A stretch of 5,627 bases of DNA, from contig JAJFIN010000452.1 of the NCBI GenBank assembly GCA_021774955.1, positions 1-5,627 on the forward strand, in the 5' to 3' direction. The position numbers and the translations under genes were made by a program. Every line of letters begins with the position of its first letter. Position 1 is the first letter of the stretch. The notes below the pieces were generated by a model, which saw nothing but the letters and a program-made list of their open reading frames with translations, made no database searches and had not been told where the DNA came from. This DNA comes from Alphaproteobacteria bacterium (GTDB lineage Bacteria > Pseudomonadota > Alphaproteobacteria > M2410). Below, in pieces: positions 1-5,385 of this stretch.

Positions 1-243
1 ACCTCGAGCTGCCGCATATGATGGCTCTTTTGACAGACCAGAACCATGTTTTTGAATGAGATTTATATTATCGAGCGCTTCCGTATAAAGATCATAGGCA
101 AGATAAAACCGTGCCAACTCCAGCCAGCGGCCATCCAGTTCGTCTTCCTTGGCATTTGAAACGGCGTTGTTTAGGTTGGCCAGTCGATCGAAATAGGGTA
201 TTTTTTCGTCACCGCGCCATTCCGCAAATTTCATATGACCCGG
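1..243 (-). repeat. TPR-region duplication, second copy (cut by window edge)
   Basis: Encodes PGHMKFAEWRGDE through LARFYLAYDLYTEAL to AARG, the counterpart of 580-822. The copy is still matching at the window edge, so the repeat unit is probably the full 193 codons, and more copies may follow outside the window. Confidence 0.85.
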
Positions 244-1503
244 AATTTCGAGCTCTTTGCGTAAGGAATGATAACGTTCGATCTGATTTGGGTTCAACGT
301 CTCAAATGAGATGTTAGAAATGTGATTGCTTAAAGACTCCAAATCACCTGCTTGGAAAGCCATATTTGCCGCAGACAGTAAAAACTCTGCTTGCCAAAAT
401 GCGCCGTACTTCCTCCTGATAACAAGAGCGTTATCGTAATTAGTGCGCGCTTCACGGTACTTTCCGGCGCGCTCATTGGCCAATCCGCGCCACAACTCAG
501 AATGATTATCGTCGAACAAGTCTCGGTGGTTAAGAACCTTTAGCGCATCCTTTTCATGCCCAGCGAGCAGCAGAGAAACACCCCGTATCGCTCGAAATGA
601 AGGATCGTTGACCAAGGGAGATTTATTCTTGTGTATCATATTCACACTGTCGAGTGCGTCTGCATATAGATTGTAGGCTAGGTAAAAACGCGCCAGATCA
701 AGTTGTCGCTCATCACGCTGTTCTTCTGGAGCGCTCGAAACAGCATTATTTAATTCCAACAATCGGTTTGAATACGGAAGCGTTTCGTCACCCCGCCATT
801 TGACAAATGTCATGTGGCCTGGAGATTCGGCGTCCAAAACCGCGACGGGATATGCGTCGATGGATCCCTTGGCAAGAACGTCCTGCGCCTTATCTCCCGA
901 AAGGAGTAAACCTTTTGTCTTGGTAATTGAAACCATGCCGTCAGATATCGAAACCGCTACGTCGTCAGTGTGGGGTAAAACGACAAGACCGTGCGCTGAG
1001 GCCAGTAGCGAGAAATCGACGAGCCGTTTTGGAGATATCACACCTTCAGTCGGCCCAGCACCCGTTACGATGGCCATTTGGTCACCGATTTCTGGATCAA
1101 CAATCCAGTGGATTTTGCTCGCTGCAGTGAATTGTACAACAGCCTTTTCCGTCTCACCTTCCTTAGACTTACGACCCAGTGACAAGCTCTTAGCAGGCAT
1201 CAAAATAGTTTCACCCAAAGATATTTTCCACAAGCCCACCTCCGGTGTTGCCGTTACCAGGGTGCGCCCAGCTAGACCAACACGAACGAGCGTACTATCG
1301 CCAGCTTCCAGCTGTTCGATTGAACTAATTTCAAAATGTTCCGTTGGATCAATTGCCGTAAAGTCCATTTTGCTCACGGCATCGAAGACGATCCACAAAA
1401 AGTCACCACGCCGAAATACGGCTGCAGGTACATCAAATCCCCATGGAAAGGTTAGTATGAGACTTTCTGACTGGTCTTGAGCTTGAACAAAGACGGTACC
1501 CAT
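1..1503 (-). CDS. Beta-domain/TPR protein, continuation of the secreted protein (partial)
   Basis: The frame is open from 1545 to the window edge; 501 residues are counted from the first in-frame ATG (1503), which lacks a ribosome site and is probably internal. Residues about 14-100 are a third beta domain (LTFPWGFDVPAAVFRRGDF, then LWIVFDAVSKMDF), and 110-215 seem to be further beta-rich sequence. From residue 228 the protein is helical with TPR-type pairs: LARFYLAYNLYADAL, FRAIRGVSLLLAGHEKDAL, SELWRGLANERAGKYREA, FLLSAANMAFQAGDLESL. Residues 228-308 recur at 421-501 with about 59% identity. No signal peptide precedes this part in frame, which supports reading it as the continuation of the exported upstream ORF, giving at least 872 codons. 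TPR arrays bind other proteins; partners here are unknown, but coupling to two MotB-like genes points to the motor. The true end is outside the window. Confidence 0.7.
   Translation of the reverse strand, partial: MGTVFVQAQDQSESLILTFPWGFDVPAAVFRRGDFLWIVFDAVSKMDFTAIDPTEHFEISSIEQLEAGDSTLVRVGLAGRTLVTATPEVGLWKISLGETILMPAKSLSLGRKSKEGETEKAVVQFTAASKIHWIVDPEIGDQMAIVTGAGPTEGVISPKRLVDFSLLASAHGLVVLPHTDDVAVSISDGMVSITKTKGLLLSGDKAQDVLAKGSIDAYPVAVLDAESPGHMTFVKWRGDETLPYSNRLLELNNAVSSAPEEQRDERQLDLARFYLAYNLYADALDSVNMIHKNKSPLVNDPSFRAIRGVSLLLAGHEKDALKVLNHRDLFDDNHSELWRGLANERAGKYREARTNYDNALVIRRKYGAFWQAEFLLSAANMAFQAGDLESLSNHISNISFETLNPNQIERYHSLRKELEIPGHMKFAEWRGDEKIPYFDRLANLNNAVSNAKEDELDGRWLELARFYLAYDLYTEALDNINLIQKHGSGLSKEPSYAAARG
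580..822 (-). repeat. TPR-region duplication, first copy
   Basis: Encodes 81 residues, from PGHMTFVKWRGDE through LARFYLAYNLYADAL to AIRG. They align without gaps to the second copy at 1-243; by hand count 48 of 81 residues are identical. The copies are 579 bases (193 codons) apart, in the same frame and orientation. Confidence 0.85.
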
Positions 1504-1545
1504 AGCAGCGGTAGGATGATCATCTATTGTTGTTTCAGTCGCATG

Positions 1546-1548
1546 CTA
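1546..1548 (-). other. In-frame TAG between linker and TPR part
   Basis: The minus-strand frame reads GAC AAC TAG CAT GCG ACT and then stays open for 515 codons to the window edge. Both sides carry the same acidic, Thr/His-containing linker (SDPSNDN, then HATETTIDDHPTAA). One substitution makes CAG, GAG, AAG or TCG. The first in-frame ATG after it is 42 bases on and has no ribosome site. Confidence 0.62.
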
Positions 1549-2616
1549 GTTGTCATTGCTTGGATCAGAAGCACGCTCGCCGGGAGCTCCTACTTCTGTG
1601 TCCTCTAACCCATGCTCTGTCGCAGTTTCAGATTCTACCGCATGATTTTCTTCTGATTGCTGAGGATCCTCAACATGCGAAGCTTCTTCATTTACCTCAA
1701 TGACATCGCTCTCTTCGTGCTCAATCGGGTCGCCATGTTCATCCACACCTTCGGTAGGTTCGTGCACCTCCGTGGGCTCGACGACTTCAACCTCTTCTCG
1801 CGACGGCACAACATCCAGAATGACCGATGAACCGTCGCGAAAGTGACGAAAGCTGGTTCCAGGAACAACATCTATCTGAACTTCGAGTCCACCGTTGACC
1901 ACTTTGGCGCGTGCTGTTTTGATTTGCCGTGGTGGATCAACACGAAGGCGTGCCAGCCGCGGTTTAGCGGGACGATTAAACGTTGCAATGATCGTCCCGT
2001 CTTCAAGACGCACATCATAGCCAACCATTTCCGGCCACTCAAAGGTGATCCGGCTAAATGCGTCAGACTCCGAAACAATAACTCCCAATCCCGGGACCTC
2101 TTGCGATCCTGCAGATACCTTCGGTTCTGAACTTACTATAGGTTGACTATCAGTTGCAGAACCGTTCTCCTCAGATCCCTGAGCAACCTCAGTAGGGTTC
2201 ACAAATGGCTCTATCGTTCCATCGAATTCTTTGGGAATAAGGTCAATCGCAATATGAGATGCACTGCGCGACATTTCGTATTTAAAACTTTTCTTCAACG
2301 CCAACCGAAGCGCTTCCTTATCCACATCCATACGGGCAAGAGCAATGTAATCTGGAGCCCCTAAAACAAGAACCTGTGTGTCGATCTCCATCGGATTTTC
2401 AAAGCTCGCAACAAGAACGCCATTTCTATTCCGCACATCGATACCTACATCTTCAGGCAGCGGTAGAATTATGCGGCAATATCCTTTGGAGACATCAACT
2501 GAAATTCGTGCTGAGCTCAACTCTTGCGCAGATACATGATCTAATGAAAACGCAGAAATAGCCAGCAACGCAAAAATTGAAATTAGCTTCGCACGTAAGA
2601 AAGGAAGAGAATTCAT
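1546..2616 (-). CDS. Secreted beta-domain protein, front part of a probable large TPR protein
   Basis: 356 residues to an in-frame TAG. Residues 1-30 are a clear Sec signal peptide, with likely cleavage VSA|QE after residue 30. Residues 33-130 and 174-272 are two related beta-rich domains; the second has the pattern ITFEWPEMVGYDVRLEDG, then FNRPAKPRLARLRVDPPR and FRHFRDGSSVILDVVP. I recognise this wording from N-termini of long alphaproteobacterial TPR proteins in motility clusters, distantly like AMIN-type domains; the exact family name is uncertain. Residues 273-356 are an acidic Glu/Asp/Thr/His/Pro linker without predicted fold. After the TAG the same frame goes on with a similar linker and then a third beta domain plus TPRs, so this is most likely the first part of one periplasmic protein. 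Its start overlaps the MotB-like stop (TGATG), implying coupled translation and a shared job, perhaps as a periplasmic scaffold for the motor (inference). Confidence 0.72.
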   Translation of the reverse strand: MNSLPFLRAKLISIFALLAISAFSLDHVSAQELSSARISVDVSKGYCRIILPLPEDVGIDVRNRNGVLVASFENPMEIDTQVLVLGAPDYIALARMDVDKEALRLALKKSFKYEMSRSASHIAIDLIPKEFDGTIEPFVNPTEVAQGSEENGSATDSQPIVSSEPKVSAGSQEVPGLGVIVSESDAFSRITFEWPEMVGYDVRLEDGTIIATFNRPAKPRLARLRVDPPRQIKTARAKVVNGGLEVQIDVVPGTSFRHFRDGSSVILDVVPSREEVEVVEPTEVHEPTEGVDEHGDPIEHEESDVIEVNEEASHVEDPQQSEENHAVESETATEHGLEDTEVGAPGERASDPSNDN

Positions 2617-3311
2617 CAGCGAACACCCTCTTCCGGTCCAGATATAACAACGGCAAAACTCGGTGTTCTTTGGGTCGAACCCGTTACGCGGCGCGCCGTT
2701 AATTGCGCTTCCACACCATACGTCTTTAGGCCTTGGATTATCGTCAAGCCGGACTCAAATGCCGCGCTCCATTGATTTTCCCGCGCAGTTGCATTCACCG
2801 CTTCTTTGCTAGGCAACGTTATCTCAACACTAACGCCGTTATCGATTTGGATCAGTGAAGAACCCAATACTTCAAAAATTGAAAGCTGGTCTCCAGACAC
2901 CAGTAAACTGAATGAATCATTCTTGTTTAGTCCAACAACAACACGCTGAGCTTCATTCTCCACCGTCACTGGAAGATCAATATCGGCAGTCTGAAGGCGC
3001 TGCCGCAATATATTTGCCAGGTAACCAACATCAACAAAATGATTGTCTCCAACTGATGGCGTGCGCGCATCTACGATTTGGGTGTCGTATTCGGCACCGG
3101 CTAAATGGCTCCCCACTTGCTCAAGAAAACCAACTCGATTATCTGGCGCGACCACACTGGCGGCAAAAATGACAACAAAGAATGTGAGAATAATTGCAAG
3201 GAGATCTGCAAAAGACATCAACCAACCACCACTCTCAGGATCACCTAAGAGGTCTAAACCTGATGGTTTATCATTAGTATTGCGTACCCTATCCTCAACG
3301 GAAAAACTCAC
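2616..3311 (-). CDS. MotB-like stator subunit with degenerate OmpA-like domain
   Basis: 231 residues. A cytoplasmic N-terminus of about 30 residues precedes WLMSFADLLAIILTFFVVIFA (30-50), the MotB/ExbD-type membrane helix with Trp30 and Asp36 at the place of the ion-binding aspartate of MotB. A periplasmic linker runs to about 115. An OmpA-like fold follows: strand QRVVVGLN (122-129), a helix around 140-155, strand VSVEITLP (160-167), a helix at WSAAFESGLTIIQGL (181-195), and two last strands. At the first peptidoglycan-contact site it has LPSKEA rather than an HTD-type motif, and no LSxxRA arginine is seen, so binding to the wall through this domain is doubtful. The family works as the B subunit of an ion-driven stator with a MotA-type partner; none is encoded in the window. 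Its TGA shares one base with the next ATG. Confidence 0.78.
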   Translation of the reverse strand: MSFSVEDRVRNTNDKPSGLDLLGDPESGGWLMSFADLLAIILTFFVVIFAASVVAPDNRVGFLEQVGSHLAGAEYDTQIVDARTPSVGDNHFVDVGYLANILRQRLQTADIDLPVTVENEAQRVVVGLNKNDSFSLLVSGDQLSIFEVLGSSLIQIDNGVSVEITLPSKEAVNATARENQWSAAFESGLTIIQGLKTYGVEAQLTARRVTGSTQRTPSFAVVISGPEEGVR

Positions 3312-3604
3312 AATTCACCCCTTTGCGATTGCTTTTCCGCGTCAACCTTAAACGAAATCAAGATCTGGCTCTCGCGAGCAGGGTCTATAGAAATCTCAAT
3401 ACCGGCGTTTTCATTGGCATATCGACCTAGATACCAACCAATGGAGGTCAGTCGGTCAAGTCGATTTGAAATTCCATCCTTACCAGGAAAGATAACTTCG
3501 ATCTGAACTTGAGTGGGCATGGTGGCAACAAGGGCTACCAGTCTTTTCAAAAAGAGTTGCCGCGAGGGGGGGACGTCACGGTTTGTAGATCCAAAAAAAG
3601 ATGC
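3308..3604 (-). pseudogene. C-terminal part of the interrupted MotB-like gene
   Basis: 98 codons in the frame of the preceding ORF, ending in TGA. The remainder of the OmpA-like fold is visible: ASFFGS, a helix (RQLFLKRLVALVATMP), a strand (VQIEVIFPGKDG), a second helix (NRLDRLTSIGWYLGRYA), and two strands (GIEISIDP, ILISFKV). The peptidoglycan-binding signature of MotB/OmpA (an HTD-type motif and the arginine of the LSxxRA helix) is absent; PGKDG stands at the first site. The only alternative start giving most of it is TTG at 3550, which lacks a ribosome site, so independent translation looks poor. Its stop overlaps the next gene's start by four bases (GTGA), showing that the two were translationally coupled in the intact state. 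If expressed at all, it would depend on readthrough or reinitiation. Confidence 0.6.
3318..3324 (-). promoter_or_regulatory. Shine-Dalgarno (AAAGGGG) for a GTG start
   Basis: AAAGGGG lies six bases before GTG at 3311, inside the end of the preceding frame. It fixes the start of the second MotB-like gene and would allow initiation there even if ribosomes leave early at the upstream TAA. Confidence 0.65.
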
Positions 3605-3607
3605 TTA
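3605..3607 (-). other. In-frame TAA inside a MotB-like gene
   Basis: On the minus strand the frame reads ATA CCA TAA GCA TCT and stays open for 98 more codons. The junction IEIP-stop-ASFFGS has the pattern of OmpA/MotB domains, in which a strand ending in Pro is followed by a phenylalanine pair and GS. One substitution turns the codon into CAA, GAA, AAA or TCA. T7 and C7 runs on the coding strand (3599-3593 and 3572-3566) lie just downstream, but the frame is the same on both sides, so no indel is needed. Confidence 0.7.
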
Positions 3608-4039
3608 TGGTATTTCAATCGTGAATACATCGCGCACCGTAACGAGGTTACCAGTTGTGTCGGGGAATGTGTCTTGAACAAGCGAGGCGACATCATCATG
3701 AAAGGAAGACACGTTCAGTGTTTTGGTGGAGCCCTTGGTATCAGTTGGGTTCAATGGATTTATAGAATTTTCACCGCGTTCGTTCGATACTGTTGGAGCC
3801 TGAGAAATAGTATCGCGACCGTCGGTTGAGTTTTGACGCTGAGCATTTGCCACTGCAAAAAAGGCAATAAGGATTAAAAACAACGAGACATAGAGAACCG
3901 AAGACGTGTCGAGCGTTGTCTCGTCAACAGTAACCAACATTTCACGCGCTTTTTTCTGCACTCCAATATCAGTGAAATGCGTCGTGTCGTTCGCTGCGAT
4001 TTCTTCGCAAGATTCCACGGCAACCGCCTCATAATCCAT
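3605..4039 (-). CDS. MotB-like single-pass protein, N-terminal part ended by in-frame TAA
   Basis: 144 residues. The ATG at 4039 is chosen because GGGG lies seven bases upstream (4050-4047); a GTG six codons earlier (4057) also keeps the frame, but its purine-rich stretch touches the start codon. Residues 1-46 are acidic and presumably cytoplasmic. Residues 48-66 (VLYVSLFLILIAFFAVANA) form one membrane helix aligning with that of the downstream MotB-like protein through the FF-V--A ending. At the position of the conserved stator aspartate this protein has Ser52. Residues 67-115 are a Ser/Thr/Asn-rich linker, and from about 120 an OmpA-like fold begins (first strand NLVTVRDVFTIEIP) and is cut at its end by TAA. 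The same frame continues past the stop, so this is probably the front half of a 243-codon gene. It is the first gene after the CtrA box. If translated as it stands, it would be a membrane anchor without a folded periplasmic domain. Confidence 0.65.
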   Translation of the reverse strand: MDYEAVAVESCEEIAANDTTHFTDIGVQKKAREMLVTVDETTLDTSSVLYVSLFLILIAFFAVANAQRQNSTDGRDTISQAPTVSNERGENSINPLNPTDTKGSTKTLNVSSFHDDVASLVQDTFPDTTGNLVTVRDVFTIEIP

Positions 4040-4119
4040 AATCAGACCCCATTTCACCCTTTGCCAAAGGCAACCTTATTGGCGCGGTGTAGGTCATTGA
4101 TCAAATTAGAGATTTTGGG

Positions 4120-4135
4120 TTAAGTGCGGCTTAAC
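4120..4135 (-). promoter_or_regulatory. CtrA box (TTAA-N7-TTAA) before the MotB-like operon
   Basis: TTAA at 4120-4123 and TTAA at 4131-4134 are separated by exactly seven bases, inside a wider palindrome (GGTTAAG and CTTAACC around a five-base centre). This is the consensus site of CtrA, the alphaproteobacterial response regulator that controls flagellar and cell-cycle genes. It lies in the only intergenic gap over 100 bases (4040-4166), about 80 bases upstream of the ATG at 4039, which is suitable for activating the unit running from 4039 to the left edge. A possible -10 element (TAATTT, minus strand 4108-4103) follows it, but I would not rely on that. I see nothing else in the gap apart from the motE hairpin. 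Confidence 0.7.
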
Positions 4136-4143
4136 CACGCTAC

Positions 4144-4171
4144 AATAAATCCCAGAATTATGGGATTTATT
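4144..4171 (-). terminator. Inverted repeat at the motE stop, possible weak terminator
   Basis: Two perfect 11-base arms, AATAAATCCCA and TGGGATTTATT, enclose a six-base loop and overlap the last codons of motE. On the transcript the stem has only four G-C pairs and is followed by GUAGCG rather than a uridine run. It may be a weak intrinsic terminator, an RNA-stabilising 3' hairpin or a protein-binding palindrome. Being symmetric, it would form on either strand. Confidence 0.45.
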
Positions 4172-4880
4172 GATCTTGCAACACATCCGGCATGGTATTG
4201 CGATGGGCCAGAGCGATGGTAATTTCCTGCGCTGTTTCTGGCGACATTTGAGCCATCACCGAAGCCATTTTTGCCGGCTTCATACGCTCAACGACACTCA
4301 ACAACACATCGCGGTCTAATTGTTCAAATATTTTGGCTGCGTCTTTCGCTTTCATGGTCTCGTAAATTTTGACCAAACCAAGAATTTGCTGTTCTTCCTC
4401 TTCCTCTCGCTTGGTCACGATTGTATCAATCTGCGATTGGATTTCTTTGAGCCGTTCAATCTTTGTATCCAAGCGCTTTTCTGCCGCGACAAGAATTTTC
4501 TCCCTGAGATCAAGGTCGCGATTACGCTCCTCAAGTTGAAGGCGACGGTTAGAAAGTGAATTGGTCACATCAACTTCAGAAGAACTTAGATAACTCGGCG
4601 TTGTTTCGTTAGGTCTTGACGCACCAGCAGCTTCGTTACTTGCGGAATGCTGATCGCCTGATTTGTTTGTCCCTGCATCTGAACCATGCCCACCGGATGA
4701 CGCTTCTTTCGAATCTTTGGCTGGTTCATGCGAATCTGATTTGCTGCTTTCGCTCGCAATAGCCGTACTCACCCCGGATATTCGTTCACCAACTCCAATC
4801 CAAACGCCAAATACCTTGAGCCCGAAAACAGCGAGCAAGACAAGTATTACAGCTGGTAATAATTTTACGCGATCAAACAT
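4167..4880 (-). CDS. motE: MotE-like flagellar protein with MgtE-N-like C-terminal domain
   Basis: 237 residues, ATG start with GGAG six bases upstream. Residues 8-27 form a single membrane segment. Residues 38-105 are a low-complexity Ser/Gly/Glu/Lys linker. Residues 108-165 are a charged coiled coil ending in a run of glutamates. Residues 166-225 form a helical domain with the MgtE-N/FliG-like pattern (LVKIYETMKAKDAAKIFEQL, later MKPAKMASVMAQMSPETA). In rhizobia MotE is a periplasmic chaperone for the stator partner MotC; that role is established for that relative and only inferred here. Homologues in this genomic slot are often named only by their MgtE-like domain, but the protein is not a magnesium transporter, because it lacks the transporter's membrane domain. 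It is the last gene of the fliM unit, and its TAA lies inside an inverted repeat. Confidence 0.75.
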   Translation of the reverse strand: MFDRVKLLPAVILVLLAVFGLKVFGVWIGVGERISGVSTAIASESSKSDSHEPAKDSKEASSGGHGSDAGTNKSGDQHSASNEAAGASRPNETTPSYLSSSEVDVTNSLSNRRLQLEERNRDLDLREKILVAAEKRLDTKIERLKEIQSQIDTIVTKREEEEEQQILGLVKIYETMKAKDAAKIFEQLDRDVLLSVVERMKPAKMASVMAQMSPETAQEITIALAHRNTMPDVLQDQ

Positions 4881-4897
4881 GAGGTACTCCGGTTATC

Positions 4898-5371
4898 TTA
4901 TCGAGCTTGCCTGAGAGCTTTTAACAATTCACTTTCGAGCGACGCTTCACGACGCGTACGGTCTTCTGTGGCAAATTCACCGATCTCTTCGGCTTCAATT
5001 GGGTCACCATTCAGCGCAGCAAGCCCCAACTTCGGGCTTTCCTCTACACTCTTTGCACCAGGGCGGCTGGCTTCCAGCCTATCTGCCAAATTGTTGCCTG
5101 CTTCCAGCATCAACTCTAATTCATCGCGCAGGTTTCGCGCATTCGAAACACGAGACGTGAGTTCCTCTGAAACCGATTGTCCAGATTGCTTCAAGACAAC
5201 CACACTTTGCTGCGCGCGCAGCGTCGCATCGGTTAATCCGGCTATCACCTGTTTCAATTCATCTTTGCCAGATCGCAATGCGCGCAGCTTTCGATCAAGA
5301 TGAAAGCAATAGAATATCGTCACTGCCAAGAGGATCGCAACCAATCCATCCGTAACTAAAGATAAAATCAC
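4898..5371 (-). CDS. DUF6468-type flagellar inner-membrane coiled-coil protein
   Basis: 157 residues from a GTG start supported by a strong ribosome site. One N-terminal membrane segment (about residues 5-24) is followed by a basic stretch with LDRKLRALRSGKDEL (about 25-39). Then comes a long amphipathic, probably coiled-coil region to about residue 103 and a charged, glutamate-rich tail. The layout matches the small membrane protein I know from alphaproteobacterial flagellar operons, placed between fliM and an MgtE-N/MotE-like gene and carried in databases as a domain of unknown function (DUF6468, from memory). The basic segment after the membrane helix suggests that the body is cytoplasmic. 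Its role is unknown; its position suggests a link to the switch or stator. The stop lies 17 bases before the next start. It looks intact. Confidence 0.72.
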   Translation of the reverse strand: MILSLVTDGLVAILLAVTIFYCFHLDRKLRALRSGKDELKQVIAGLTDATLRAQQSVVVLKQSGQSVSEELTSRVSNARNLRDELELMLEAGNNLADRLEASRPGAKSVEESPKLGLAALNGDPIEAEEIGEFATEDRTRREASLESELLKALRQAR

Positions 5372-5377
5372 AACATG

Positions 5378-5384
5378 CCCTCCT
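5378..5384 (-). promoter_or_regulatory. Shine-Dalgarno (AGGAGGG) fixing a GTG start
   Basis: The minus strand reads AGGAGGG, then six bases (CATGTT), then GTG at 5371. The ATG inside the spacer (5376-5374) reads ATG TTG TGA and stops at once, so the ribosome site must serve the GTG. Confidence 0.75.
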
Positions 5385-5385
5385 A

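Noticed and set aside
800..1480. A 226-codon plus-strand ORF
   Set aside because: It lies opposite the TPR frame, which shows recognisable beta-domain and TPR sequence; the plus-strand product is Ser/Thr/Pro-rich without any family pattern.
1872..2078. Second minus-strand ORF of 68 codons within the secreted protein gene
   Set aside because: It is a shadow in another frame of a well-supported beta domain and has no family pattern.
3566..3599. Frameshift or phase variation at the C7 and T7 runs (coding strand)
   Set aside because: The frame is identical before and after the runs, and the stop lies upstream of them; a slip here would not bypass the TAA. The runs remain worth checking for indel errors.
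1546..3607. Reassignment of TAA and TAG to an amino acid in this organism
   Set aside because: TAA ends the DUF6468-type and motE-like genes at sensible positions, and reading on from motE meets several more TAA/TAG codons in the intergenic gap, so both still act as stops.
4040..4057. GTG at 4057 as the start of the first MotB-like gene
   Set aside because: Its possible ribosome site (AAAGGG) abuts the start codon, whereas GGGG is properly spaced before the ATG at 4039. The choice changes only six residues.
4118..4136. GGTTAAG/CTTAACC hairpin as a transcription terminator
   Set aside because: The stem is only seven pairs with no uridine tract, and the exact TTAA-N7-TTAA spacing explains the symmetry better as a CtrA site.
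4167..4880. Magnesium transporter MgtE
   Set aside because: Only the MgtE-N-like helical domain is present, behind one membrane helix and a coiled coil; the CBS and multi-pass transport domains are missing.
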